64,000 nucleotides of DNA from Isoetes taiwanensis (GCA_021234155.1 JAJEKV010000006.1:28688271-28752270); one strand, 5' to 3'; shown: positions 20,414-31,219, counted from the first letter of the stretch. Notes: generated by a model from the letters alone, not told the origin. A program made the numbers and translations.

Positions 20414-20759
20414 TATTACGTACATATGTTAGGCCCTAGGTCATATAGGTATGTTACATACGTATGTTGGGCCCTAAGGTCATATTAAACCTAAGGATTA
20501 TAGGTTTAAAAGACAAGTGGCATTAATGTATGCATGCATATGCGTGGCGGCATGCCACTAGAGTTGGTATCCTATATAAGAGATAATAGATCTCAAGGAA
20601 GGGACAACATGTAGAATCGTTCTGGGAACAATTGGGAACTGCACTATGTTGCAGTATTGATTCAAGGGATCAATGCAAGTTTGGCATGGGGAGTCCAAGG
20701 AGTGGGGAACCCAAGGGGTTCATGGTAGTCAGACTTGGCCTCTTCAAGGTGATGTAATA
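20414..20759 (+). repeat. Gypsy right (3') LTR
   Basis: Copy of the left gypsy LTR. The first dinucleotide is TA instead of TG and the end is ATA instead of ACA. GTGAA follows at 20,760-20,764. Confidence 0.85.
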
Positions 20760-20764
20760 GTGAA

Positions 20765-21832
20765 ACTTAATACATGTAACTAACTTTGGTTTGTATTGCC
20801 ATAAGTTTACTAGTTTAAGGAAAATATCTTATTTTTAGTGCATTAATAAAGTTGTTACAACCTTCTCTATGCTTAAAATAACTATCCATGTTTTATGTCT
20901 AAACCCCAAATCTTGAATAGTGCATCATGTTTAGGGTATCGTCCCATAGCTCTTGGTAGTCTCTATGGACATTAAAACTCCATCCATCCATCCAAACATT
21001 ATTCCTATTAAAATGCGAGTTTGGTATTTTTGCTTTTTGTCCTCTATTTTGGGCTTACCAAGCTCACATCTCAAGATCGATCCCCCCACCAACACAAAAA
21101 AAAAAAGAAAAGAAAAAGGGGACATAATCCCTAATGAAATGTTGGGTTTGACATTTTTTTCCCTTAAATTATTATTATTATTATTTTTGTTTGGCACATG
21201 TATTTCTTTTCTACAAGTCATAGATGTGCATACGACGATTGTGGAACCTTCAGTAACACTATAGTTCTACCTACTGTCTATCTAAGATGTTGTTCTATAG
21301 TTATCCAGTGTCAATCGTTATCCGAGGCGATTGCTTTGTCCTTGCCCCCATTCTTTACTCAAGATCAATTATCTCCTTCGCCCTTGCAGAGTTTTTTTAA
21401 ATCATTTGTGAGTCTTGATGCCCATTTGTCCTCAAATGCAGCCTCTCGATTCCCAATTTCAGTGTATCGACATGTATCCTATTGGGGCAGAAACACAACA
21501 ATTGGGTTTGATGTTTATATTTGAGGGCCCTTGGCTGTGGATATTTCAATGAATATTTGCACAATGGTCCAAAAAAATAATAGACATGAAAACATACAAA
21601 AATTGAACGATACGTAGGAAAGACAAATGATTATGGCCACTAATACGATTGTAGCAAAAAACAAATGAAGATTCTAAATGGGGATGGGTTGCTCCAGAAC
21701 CTCAAAGATAATAATTGTTTTTTTTTTAAGATGTATAACTTAACTCAAAAATGTTACAACGAATAGACGGAGAAAAGATCCCCAAAATCTCATCTTTAGC
21801 CTATTATGTGGACACCAAATACTGATGATTAT
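20765..21832. other. No recognisable gene
   Basis: AT-rich with a TTA microsatellite near 21,170-21,190. Two overlapping plus frames (20,953-21,264; 21,198-21,524) have no domain and atypical composition; I treat them as chance. Confidence 0.45.
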
Positions 21833-22629
21833 GTACTAGGGAAAATTCACCTCGAGAAAATTCCTCGAGGGAATTTCCGCGCCGCTGCCGCCAGGCGGCC
21901 AAAGCGGCGGAAATACATTGGCCGAAGCGGCTGCGCCGCCGCCGAGGGAATATTCCCGAGAGAATTTTTCGAGAGGTGAATTTTCCCGGACGTAATGACC
22001 ACTAGGCTTAAATTTCCACCAATCTCTGTTCTGGCGGATCTTTGCGTGAATAGAAGCTTGAGTTGAGGACATGTTCTTTCTGATTTTGATCGGTTTTAGA
22101 GCTGAGATGAAATGTCTTATTAAGTCTTCAAAAAACATGGTAGATTTATGTGATCTTCTACGCCAAGAAGCGGGCCGAGGGAAGAACATGGATTTTTTGA
22201 AGAATCTACCAAGGTTGCATAACCGGGTTATAATCAAGCCTTCGTAAAACATGCTCATTTGCAGATCAAGGAAGGAGTCGCGTCTTCAATCATTACGTAC
22301 TGCGGCTTCGCAAGCTCCGGTAAGCTTTTTCCGCAAAAAATCTTTGTACCACACGGGAAGAGAGCTTCCTTGTGCAAGCTCCTCTGCAAAACAAACTCGA
22401 ACCCGGACAAGCAAGCTCCTCCGCAAGTTCCTACAAGACACCTCTTCAAGAAAAAATAAACGCACCTCTCTTGAAAAATAAACTCGGAACAGAGGAAGGG
22501 AAATCCTAAAAAAAAAAAATTGTAGAACAAGGGGCAAGCGCCGCTTCAGTAAACTCGGGAGAAAATTTATGTCATATAATTTTAACAGAATAATGCCATA
22601 ATTTAAGCCTAGTGGTCATTACGTAGTAC
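21833..22629. mobile_element. Unclassified TIR element of about 800 bp
   Basis: The right end (22,601-22,629) is an exact inverted copy of the left end, once a 152-bp insertion in the left end is ignored. Left TIR: GTACTA at 21,833-21,838 plus CGTAATGACCACTAGGC onward from 21,991. The TIR is about 29 bp and perfect. The interior has several GC-rich, repeated 'caagctcc' / 'cctctgcaa' / 'ctcctccgcaag' phrases at 22,310-22,440 and no transposase. No target duplication was evident. The superfamily is unknown. Confidence 0.6.
21839..21990. mobile_element. GC-rich palindromic insertion inside the TIR
   Basis: Ends in a perfect 15-bp inverted repeat (GGGAAAATTCACCTC at 21,839-21,853 and its complement at 21,973-21,987). 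Imperfect pairing continues toward a GCC/GGC-rich centre near 21,900-21,945. It interrupts the left TIR of the larger element between GTACTA and CGTAATG, so it inserted later. No coding capacity. Confidence 0.6.
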
Positions 22630-22639
22630 TTAAATCTCT

Positions 22640-22880
22640 CAATCTCTTGAAGTACTTGATCTGAGTAGACAGAATGTTTCTAAATATCACGTGGCACCGA
22701 CTTTTCCAAATGACCCAACACGCCAACTTCTTAAGTCTTGGCCATCGTCCAAGATGTGACACGAAGTGAATCCATGCCCATCATGTGGCTTCAACATTGT
22801 CACACAAGACAGCTTGAACATTGTCACACAAGACAAAGCAATGTTCAATAGTTTCAGGCCTGGGACAACTGGGTTTCAGT
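22640..22880 (-). pseudogene. LINE reverse-transcriptase C-terminal (zf-RVT) relic
   Basis: The minus-strand reading gives CPRPETIEHCFVLCDNV, then after an in-frame stop WAWIHFVSHLGRWPRLKKL and CWVIWKSRCHVIFRN. A Cys/His zinc-binding knot followed by 'W..W..R....FRN' is typical of the C-terminal zf-RVT domain of plant LINE ORF2. A short internal direct duplication (LCDNVQA / LCDNVEA, about 22,795-22,835) disrupts it. Only this piece is seen. Confidence 0.6.
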
Positions 22881-23082
22881 ATAGGCCTTTCCATTGCTTG
22901 CCGGAGTATCAAAAGCATCAAACAGGTAACTCTCAATTTCAACACCTCTTTTCATTGTAGATTCTAGGATGGCTCATTTTTGGGCCGCATTGAACAGATT
23001 TAACTAGGGTTTAGGGGTTTTGAGGGTTATATATGCAGCTCTAAATGGCAATTGCTACTTGTAAGATTCCGACCACTATTTC

Positions 23083-23950
23083 TATGTTTCAGGGAGGCCC
23101 ATGCAAAACTCTTGAGCATAGCAGGCCTTACTTCTTTGCAGTTTGGATGCTACATTTCTTTTGTATTATATCATTTTGCCCCTATCAATACCTCCTTTTT
23201 TTTTTTTTTACCAATCCACTGCATAATTTTCTTGAGCATCCCTTCCACACAGAGACATAAAACTGTACCTATGAACAATGTTTCTTTCTCTAAAAGAGAT
23301 TTCTGGCACTGAGACTCTCAAATTTTCACAGGAGATTAGGAGATAAGATTTATTTCAGGAGTTCCTGGCATTCCAACAGCAGACGGTTGCGATGCGAGGC
23401 ATTGTCTGAGCTACTGGCATTACCTTCATCTTCTACAACACATAAACTGAAAGTTGTCATACTGAATCACTTCAAATGTAGGACTTTATGTGCTCAGTTG
23501 GACTTCCATTCCAACAAAAGGATTTTAGATTCCTGAGCTACTGAAAAAAGGATCTAAGGAAACAGGATTCTATCTTCCTGGTCCTGCATATATTGCCTAT
23601 AAAATTGTAGTGGATGGAGTGCAAGTGGATTTTCTTTTAAGTGGTTCTTGCAGCAGACCTTGTATTAAAGACATTATCTATTGAAAACTCTGCCACATTT
23701 ATCATAGGGGAGGATATCCATTTGAGTAAGTCTAACTTGACACCTTCTGGAGGAACTTTGATAGTGTTTCTTATTGGACTAGCAAGCACTATGAGAAGTT
23801 GTCATGAAAATATCTATGCTACAATGTTGCTTATCATAAATTTGTTCAATCAGCCATCATCACCCAGAGGCCTGAGGTTTGCTGGAGCACGGCTTAGACA
23901 AGATGTATGGGCTTGTCTTCACACAAAGACTGGTTGTAGATGAGCCAAGT
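23083..23950 (+). pseudogene. Decayed partial copy of the downstream glycosyltransferase gene
   Basis: Nucleotide similarity to the gene at 25,122-28,448 runs in order. It covers the membrane-anchor region (about 23,120-23,190 versus 25,215-25,285); the 'ttccaacagcagac' and 'gtcatactgaatcacttcaaa' segments; then, after a gap of about 300 bp, the 'gcagcagaccttg ... tccatttgag' end of exon 1 including the splice-donor region; then, skipping exon 2 and most of exon 3, the 3' end with 'ttgttcaatcagccatcatc' and 'cggcttagacaagatgta'. Many frameshifts. Because it retains an intron boundary it arose by DNA duplication, not retroposition. Upstream 5' sequence near 23,043-23,075 also resembles about 25,023-25,060. 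Confidence 0.8.
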
Positions 23951-23977
23951 AGTTTATTTTTAGCATAAAACAGCCTC

Positions 23978-24150
23978 TGCAAAAGATTGTCAACTTTGTT
24001 ACCATGTTTAATGTTGATTATCAAATTTGCCGATGCAGTTTCAAAGTTGTTCCCCTGTTTAATGATGACTATCAAGATAATCAAAAGGTGGTCGACTTTG
24101 TTCCTATGTTTGATGTTGATTATAAGTCTATGCCGCATAATGCATTATCC
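23978..24150 (+). repeat. 51-bp minisatellite, three units
   Basis: Period of 51 bp: 'gttaccatgtttaatgttga' at 23,998, 'gttcccctgtttaatgatga' at 24,049 and 'gttcctatgtttgatgttga' at 24,100. As 51 is a multiple of three, one plus frame reads three related 17-residue units with a PLF/PMFxxDY core. No homologue recognised; coding status is doubtful. Confidence 0.65.
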
Positions 24151-24199
24151 GACATTCAAAGTCTCATTTATCGATCCAAGGCAATATAAAATAAACCTA

Positions 24200-25121
24200 G
24201 TAGCAGCAATAAATAACACCCTATGGACCACAATACAGTACAACAAGCACGTTCCCCCTGCTGAAATTCTTAGTTAACTTTGAAAATTTGTGGGTCCAAA
24301 AGGAATAATAAATAACTCCTCCTGCCTCATCTTGAAGTATATGGCAGAATTCTAATGTCAGCAACATTCATGTAACATTTATAGGCATCAAATGGTTTCA
24401 AGTTGTCATCAAATGGTTTCAGGTTGTCATCAGAAGCAACATTTCTGGCTCAAAATTTTAATACAGGAACCCCGTTTTAAAGAAAGAAAAGAAAGAGAGA
24501 TAGATGGTATTTTAACAATGAGACGGATCCTGAACAAGAGCATTGCATAATTTACACTGATAGCCTAGAAAACTAAGAACTCGTCAATACCATACAGAAA
24601 TGGAAGGCTATCTAATCAGGCTTTCCAATCCGGTAAGATGAAGACGATACCTTAACGATATTGTTTCAGAGAGAGGAATGAATTCTGGGCAACAGTATGT
24701 CGCGACAAATGTACAACTCGAACAGGATTAATATAATTAATTACTTGACAACACCTCGATTTTGGAGTATACACTCCATTAGGACTTTCCGGGATATCAA
24801 GATCTAGAAAATGCATCCCGATCGATCGTGCCATGTGATAGAGTGTCCATTTCAACACCCCTTTCACATCTTTGGCCTAAATCTGCTGCGGATTGGAGGA
24901 CGTATCTGGGACCTCTCCTTGTGGGTTGTGGGTTTTGCATGTTCTCAGTCTCAGGCTTGACTGCACTGAACAGCGCTAAAACAGAGTTGGGTTGCCGAAA
25001 TGTGACTTGGGGATGCAGATCTGAATGGCAGATTTCTACTTGTAAGATGTCACAGCACCGTTTTTAGTGTTTATCATACGAAGATATTTCACCGCTTGGT
25101 ATTATGATAATTTAAGTTGAG
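24200..25121 (+). other. Upstream region of the glycosyltransferase gene
   Basis: No separate gene recognised. Around 24,830-25,060 the sequence resembles that upstream of the pseudogene copy (22,935-23,080), including an 'atggca...tctacttgtaagat' phrase whose GTAAG could be a 5'-UTR splice donor. A short direct repeat 'catcaaatggtttcaggttg' occurs at about 24,388 and 24,410. Confidence 0.35.
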
Positions 25122-26194
25122 ATGGCTCCACTAATGAATTTTGATGAGGAACAGCATCCAGAGGTTCATGCTAGAGTATCCAGAAAAGCTAAAGGCGCAA
25201 GCATCACAGCGGGTCTGACTTGTTTGCAATTTGGGTTTGCAATATATGCTACATTTCTCCTGTATTATATTAAGCCCACACTAGATCCGGTAAAATCATC
25301 TCTGATGCCATGGACATCTCACTTCTCCAAGCCATGGAATGATTTTCTAGAGCATCCTTCTTCACAGACAGAGTCAGAGGTTCATGAGCATGTATTCTCT
25401 GTGGACAATGTTCCTTTGTCTATAGACGACCTCTGTGTTTCAGAGAATCTCAATTTTTCACAGAAGACTGATGATGATCCTCAACTCAATAAGATGAAGC
25501 ACGAGCTGTTTCAGGAGATCTTGAAATTCCAACAGCAGACAAATGGTTGCGAGACATTGCCCGAGCTACTTGAACTGCCTTCTTCTTCTACCAGGTCTGT
25601 ATCATATAATCCAAAAGTACTTGTCATACTGAATCACTTCAAACGCAGAACTTTATGTGCCCAATTAGATGCATTAATGGCACAAACACTTCCTTTCCAT
25701 ACCCTTTGGGTTCTTGCTTTTGACACACCAGACGAGACCCGGTTGAGAAACACTGTGGAAGCTTATAATGACACAAGAATCCATTTTGTAAGTTCTACTT
25801 ATAACTTTAAGTACTATGGAAGGTTCCAAATGGCCTTACAGGCGGATGGTATCGACTTTGTGTATATACTGGATGATGACATGATACCTGGGAAGAAAGT
25901 TCTCCGGATTATGGCACATGCTGCAGGAACAGCTAAGTATCACAATGGAATATTTGGACATATTGGCAGAATTCTTCCATTTCGACAAAAGGATTTCAGC
26001 TTCCCAAGTTATCGCAAACAAGGATCTAAAGAAGCAGGACTCTATCTTCCTGACCCTGCTTATAAAATCATTGTAGATCGAGTTATGCAAGTAGACTTTC
26101 TTTCAAGTGGTTGGTTTCTTGCAGCAGACCTTGTGAAGACCTTATTTATTGAAAAACCTGCCACATTTTTCACTGGAGAAGATCTCCACTTGAG

Positions 26195-26677
26195 GTGAGT
26201 AACTTGTAATTACTATGATCTATATAATGCTTGAATGATACTCCTTTTTCTTCATTTCCACAAGATGACCAATGCAAATGCATTGCATTACTTTTATTAT
26301 GCAGTCATGTTTTAAATATCAACAAATCCCCAAGTGCAATCAGTGATATTGCCTCTTTTCCTTGTTTTCTAGAAAGAACTTGCTTAATTTCTAATCATCC
26401 AAAAAGGCATAAAAATTTGAAATTCAGAAAGGATAACGTTCATATCCAAGATTGACCTTAATTAACTCGAGGAGATGCTGATTTTGATTCCTGAACTCCA
26501 AAAGGATCTCATCATTCTAGAATTAACTGTCGTACACATATAGATATCTATGGTATAATGAAAAGGAGTACCATTTTGATTTCCTGTTTTCTTTGAAAGA
26601 AACAGTCAATATGGTTATGCTTATTATCTGTTTCTGAAGGGATGATGTTAATAATTGAATTTGTTGTCCACCAACAG
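26195..26677 (+). other. Intron 1 of the glycosyltransferase gene
   Basis: 483 bp, GTGAGT...CAACAG, phase 2. Joining the flanking exons restores a Ser codon between LHL and YQMQ. Confidence 0.85.
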
Positions 26678-27339
26678 CTACCAGATGCAAAAATACAGAG
26701 ACGGCAACTCTTATATCTTGCCCATTGATCCAAACGATAAAGAAACATGGGGTGATAGTGAACACAGGTTGGCTTATGTGTCCGAGACAACAGTCATTTA
26801 CAATAACATTGTACAGATGAGAGATGATCAATGGTGGAGCGCAATGTCCCGGGGGTATGTTACACAGTGGGCCAGAATGTACCCACAACAAAGTGACGTT
26901 CTCTTTTATGCTCATTCACTTAAAGATGTTATGGAACTTGCACCTCTTCTCCTCCGTTTTAAAAACACACCAACCAGGAAAGCTTACCTTGTAGTAACAG
27001 GTGGGCCTTTCTGCCCTTGTGAAGAAGCAGCTAGTTTACTGGGATGGCAGCCAAGTAGCTGCTATGAACGCCGTTTTAAAATATTTGATCTACAAATCAA
27101 GTCTTTATCAACTAAGCAAATTAATACTGCCCTTTTCCATGAAGTGTACTCTGCAATGAAGGGATTGATTAAAATCCATTCACCTGCTCTTATTATATCG
27201 GTAGATACTTTGATACAAGATGTGAGGCGTGCACTTGCATTGGCAGCTTTTGATGGGAACATATCACTGATTCAATTACCAAGTTATTCTATTGAACATT
27301 CATTATGGATTCCTGAAGTGAAGACCCAGATTTTAAGGA

Positions 27340-27422
27340 GTAAGTACCTTGGACCAGGAAAATATTTGTCTTTTTCGTTTACCAGTCGCATTGATATTAA
27401 CATTTTTTTGCTATTTTCACAG
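27340..27422 (+). other. Intron 2 of the glycosyltransferase gene
   Basis: 83 bp, GTAAGT...TTCACAG with a T-rich 3' part, phase 1. Joining gives LRNWNKMRI. Confidence 0.85.
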
Positions 27423-28448
27423 ATTGGAATAAAATGAGGATAACAGTCAACATTATCACTCAAAACCGACCTGCATCTCTTAAAAGGCTTCTCAAGTCAC
27501 TAAGTTCTGCTTACTATTTAGGAGATGTAATACCATTGACATTTAACATGGACAGGGAAGTTGACATGGAAACATTAGCTATTGTAAATCAGTTTCAATG
27601 GCCACATGGGCAGAAGACAATACGTCGACGCATAATCCAAGGGGGTCTAATTAGGGCTGTTAGTGAAAGCTGGTATCCTTCTTCTGACGATGATTTTGGC
27701 TTGCTTCTTGAAGATGATATAGAAGTGTCTCCATTTTACTACATTTGGTTGAAGTATACACTGCTTGTCTATCACTATAATCCTCAGGTTAGTTTTCCAG
27801 AGCTAAATGCTATAGCTTTATATACCCCAAGAGTGATAGAAGTGGTGGCAGAAAGACCACGTTGGAATGCTATCCTCAGGTTACGCATTTCAGCGTATAC
27901 ATCCAAACACTCCTTACTTGCATCAATTGCCATGTAGCTGGGGATCTCTTTTTTTCCCAAAACATTGGAGAGAATTCTATCATTACATGGGAACAAGATA
28001 CACAGAAAATGCAAAAGAGAATCCTGTGCAAATCCCACATTCCAGAACTAATGGCTGGCAAGCATCATGGAAAAAGTTCTTGATTGACATGATGTATTTA
28101 CGTGGATATGTGACCCTTTATCCTAATTTTCCTAACCATACAAGCTTTTCTACTAATCATTTGGAGCCTGGAGCACATATCAATGCTACAGATAACGTGG
28201 TTAGCCACAAAAGAGAAGATTTTGAGGTACCGCTCATACGAGAACAGTTTTGGAAATTGTTACCAGAGCAAAAGCTTCCTGCTGCTGCGAGGTTGCCTGT
28301 CATAAATCTGTTCAATCAGCCATCATCGATTAAAGGCTTGAGGTCTGCAGGAGCAAGGCTTCGACAGGATGTATTGTCTTGTAATGACACACAGATTGTG
28401 GTTGCAGATGAGGCTACTGGACAGCCAATAAAATGTGCATCAATATAA

Positions 28449-29512
28449 TTTTGAGCACTAAATCTGGATAGTTTTTTATCCTAACTACAAAAGAGACCAT
28501 GCTTTCTGTACGTTTTTCCCTCAAAAGAGGGCAAAATTATATAGATGTGAAAGAAGTGGTTGAACTTTGCCACGACATTTATATCAAGTTAGGTAAATTT
28601 ACCATGTTCAAGCTTAATGCAGCTTTAGACATTTAGGGTGTATACAGAACCAATGCAACATCATTGCAAGTGGCTAGTATCTATATAGAAGTATGATTCT
28701 GTGAAAATTCCTGTAATTGTAGCTGATTATGGATCAATGGTTGCAATACAATCCATTATGTATGTTTACACAATGTAGAAGCCCAATGTCATATTTTCTG
28801 GTCTCTGAATGCCTTTCTGAGATCTGGGGCTATATTTTAAACTTGGTAAAACAAGGCAAGCTGCAGAAAGCTCAGTCAACAAGGAACTTATTGTGATATT
28901 ATATTCCTAGTCAATACTCGTAGTGCTATTGGGGAGTAATCTACTTCACTACTAGGATAAGCTTGGGATGTCCAAGCTTTGTTGTTTTCATGGCCAATTA
29001 GTCTTGTGTCTTGGATTGCCTGTGACGATTTTTATCTTTCAACTTGCTTTAAAGTTCTATCGTGTGTTGTTGTATAAGCCAACTTTGCAATTCAGAATTT
29101 GTCTAAGCACCCAAGGTTAGCCTAATCATTCCAAAACTGTGCATCAGCAAGTCCAATTGAGTCCAATTGCTGAGTAGAACTTGCAAGGATGTGGACATAA
29201 TATTCTTGAAGAGTAAAATAATAGAGAAAAAAACAGTCATTTGCTAAAACAGTCATTTGATATTTTCTTTTTTCACGCCATAAAGGCATTTTGCTAAAAT
29301 CAGTCATTGGATATTTTTCGCATTACGTCATTGGATATTTTTCGCATTATGCTAAAATAGGAAGCGAATGGACGAATGCGATGAAAAGGCAGGAAGCAGA
29401 ACGGAGAGCTGGGATGAGATCCAGGTCAAAAAGGTAAATAAAACACCTAGGTCAAATGAAATACTAGGTCAAGGCAGAGCAGCGAGCAAGGCAAGGCAGC
29501 AATCCGGCGAAG
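28449..29512. other. 3' flank of glycosyltransferase and start of duplicated kinase segment
   Basis: From about 28,703 onward the sequence matches 59,172 onward ('ctgtgaaaattcctgta', 'gattatggatcaatggttgc'), marking the left edge of the duplicated segment. The region just upstream of the kinase includes short direct repeats ('cagtcatttg', 'ttggatatttttcgcatta'). Confidence 0.6.
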
Positions 29513-30424
29513 ATGAAGAGCAAGGCAGGCATGGAGACGGAAGGGTACAGACCGGAGGGGGCTATGAAGACGAAGCGGGCACGAGACGGGGTCAATTCCT
29601 GTGCGAAGAAACGAAAGCACAGGTCAAGCAATTGCAGCAGCTTTGAAGAGAGGTACAGGCTTGGCAAAATTCTGGGCGACGGCTCTTCTGGGCAGGTTAG
29701 GCTCCTCACTGATAGGGTTACGCATCACCAGTATGCCTGCAAAGTTATGGAGAAAATCAAAGTTGACGTTGACGAAATCTGGACCGAAGTCAACATTCTG
29801 AAGAGCCTTTCTTCCCCCCACATCGTCTCTTTCATATCAGTTTCTGAGGATGCAGAGTACGTTTATCTTGTGATGGAATTATGCAGCGGGGGCGATCTCT
29901 ATGATAAGATTGTCAATGGAGGGAGTTTATCAGAAACTGAAGCTGCCAGAATATTTGTAAGCTTGGTCCATGCAGTAAAATATTGCCATGAGAACAAAGT
30001 CGTCCACAGGGATCTAAAGCCTGAGAATGTGCTCTTCCATGGCTCAGACATAAAGTTGGCTGACTTTGGTCTTTCAACCTACTTTCCTCCTCCTGGCCAC
30101 ATGTTGGACCAAGATGTTGGCAGTCCCTATTACATAGCCCCTGAAGTCCTCCGCCGCAGCTACGACTCCCGCGCTGATGTCTGGAGCCTTGGTGTCATCC
30201 TATACACCATGTTGAGTGGAGAATCTCCTTTTCTTGGTGACACTGAGGCAGAAATACTTGAGAAGGTTAGGGTTGGTCATCTTGACTTTACTTCTAACCC
30301 TTGCTGGGAAGATATCACTTTCAGAGCTCAAGACCTCATCACGAGGATTTTGCGCATGGAACCAGGTGACAGGCTTACTCTTGAAGAAGTGTTGCAACAC
30401 CCTTGGATCCTCAACAATTCTTGA
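29513..30424 (+). CDS. CAMK-group Ser/Thr protein kinase, CDPK/PPCK-like without EF-hands
   Basis: Intact single-exon 303-codon frame. After a basic N-terminus (KTKRAR and AKKRKHR, possible nuclear signals) comes a complete kinase domain (about 48-299): glycine loop GDGSSG at 55-60, ATP lysine K77, glutamate E92, HRDLKPEN at 165-172, DFG at 184-186, GSPYYIAPE ending at 211, DVWSLG at 222-227, and the terminal HPWI. All catalytic residues are present. Length and lack of an autoinhibitory segment or EF-hands resemble PEP-carboxylase kinase and related minimal CAMK enzymes, which are controlled mainly by abundance. The LSxxxSxxYxI-type CDPK hallmarks are only partly kept, so the substrate is uncertain. 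The start ATG 29,513 is the first in frame; a second Met is at residue 7. The copy at 59,923 is broken, so this one is the likely functional member. Confidence 0.88.
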   Translation: MKSKAGMETEGYRPEGAMKTKRARDGVNSCAKKRKHRSSNCSSFEERYRLGKILGDGSSGQVRLLTDRVTHHQYACKVMEKIKVDVDEIWTEVNILKSLSSPHIVSFISVSEDAEYVYLVMELCSGGDLYDKIVNGGSLSETEAARIFVSLVHAVKYCHENKVVHRDLKPENVLFHGSDIKLADFGLSTYFPPPGHMLDQDVGSPYYIAPEVLRRSYDSRADVWSLGVILYTMLSGESPFLGDTEAEILEKVRVGHLDFTSNPCWEDITFRAQDLITRILRMEPGDRLTLEEVLQHPWILNNS

Positions 30425-31214
30425 ACATTATTTTAAGGCTTCTTAAATTTTCTTGTACATAATATTGTTGTACATATCTGGAACATTCTTGTAATCGGAT
30501 GCTATGATGAGTTTATTCATTCTTCCATTGAAGTGCTTCTTCTATATAGCATACACATTTCTTTATTTGGTTCTTAGTAACCATGTAGGAACTTATTTTC
30601 AAGTTTTCACTTTAATTGGATTACATCAAAGGAATAAATGAAACCTCTAAAGGATTATGTTTTCGATTTCTAAGCTTTTTAGCTTTTATTACACCGAAAC
30701 CTAATGTTCTATATTTCTTTGCTTTTTAGCCTTTATGATATTTGTCTCTATGTTCACTCGACATCATGGTCCAGGACATCCTAATTTGTTGCAAATTCTA
30801 ATTATGACGTTGAAACGACCTTGTAAAACTTTAGAGCCACAAGCACCCACAATAACAATAGAAAATAATATTGCAAGGTTTCTCATTCTCATAAGCTAAT
30901 CTATTTTAATTTAACATTTTATGCTTGTTTAGAATTGTTAGTGTTTCATGTCACTTTGATGGATGCTGATAATTGTTATTAAATTCAAATCAATTCTTTC
31001 CTTCGCTCTTTTCTTCTAAAGTCAATTGTTTTCTTCAAACTTTTTCTAAACTAAGCTCTAATGGTTTCAAAAACCCTAGCCAATGCTTGACTTGCTAAGT
31101 TGAATGTTGATGACATTAAATTTCAAAAGCTTTATAATCCTTTGATAGTGAATAAGAATTTCGAAGCATAATCAATGATGGTAAGGGTTTGGAATTATCA
31201 CGTGATTGGGATAA
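30425..31214. other. Kinase 3' flank
   Basis: Begins with a 'cttgtacataatattgttgtacat' phrase that recurs, in variant form, behind each kinase relic (37,880; 60,865; 61,680; 63,165). Possible polyadenylation signal near 30,635 ('aataaatga'). No other gene. Confidence 0.5.
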
Positions 31215-31219
31215 AATAT
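31215..31219. repeat. Left target-site duplication of the gene-carrying LTR element
   Basis: AATAT, repeated at 37,824-37,828. The duplicated segment B has the undivided site near 61,620. Confidence 0.85.

Larger units (their letters stand above)
8859..20759 (+). mobile_element. Degenerate Ty3/gypsy LTR retrotransposon, host of a nested copia
   Basis: Outer element of a nest. The two LTRs (8,859-9,243; 20,414-20,759) are flanked by a 5-bp GTGAA duplication. The primer site follows the left LTR by one base. Ty3/gypsy identity rests on the decayed integrase C-terminus near 13,790-14,070. Without the 6-kb copia insertion and its duplicated target the element would be about 5.9 kb. Internal frames are full of stops, and no intact gag, protease, RT or RNase H could be read. 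The best remaining open frame (10,694-11,065, 123 codons) has no motif I recognise. Confidence 0.8.
25122..28448 (+). pseudogene. Membrane-anchored protein with two GT2-like domains (three exons, one frameshift)
   Basis: Exons 25,122-26,194, 26,678-27,339 and 27,423-28,448 join cleanly (phase 2, then phase 1; donors AG|GTGAGT and A|GTAAGT; acceptors CAACAG and TTCACAG), giving about 919 codons. A hydrophobic segment at about residues 30-50 after a basic patch fits a type II Golgi signal anchor. A first GT-A-like domain has KVLVILNHFKR and the acidic metal-binding YILDDDM (about residues 247-253), then GEDLHLS. A second has ITVNIITQNRPASLKRLL and LLLEDDIEVSP. Such proteins are annotated in plants as family-2-like glycosyltransferases; the substrate is unknown. 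Between about 27,868 and 27,888 the conserved reading moves by one base (from ERPRWNA to FQRIHPNTPYLHQLPCSWG), so this copy is frame-shifted by mutation or by sequence error. If the latter, this is a functional gene. Confidence 0.8.
28703..31219 (+). repeat. Segmental duplication, copy A (first part)
   Basis: Highly similar to about 59,172-61,625 over the kinase and its flanks. Similarity resumes after the LTR element at 37,829-38,256 and again at about 38,880-39,560, matching B up to about 63,135. Confidence 0.85.

Noticed and set aside
21836-22537. Several overlapping frames in the TIR element
   Set aside because: They overlap on both strands, are low-complexity and span the palindrome and TIRs; no transposase motif.
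26523-26915. 130-codon minus frame over glycosyltransferase intron 1 and exon 2
   Set aside because: Antisense to a well-supported exon; no homology recognised.
27882-27897. A GT...AG pair of 14 bases that could be a micro-intron removing the frameshift in the glycosyltransferase
   Set aside because: Far below the minimum length of plant introns, and removing it would not give the conserved frame.
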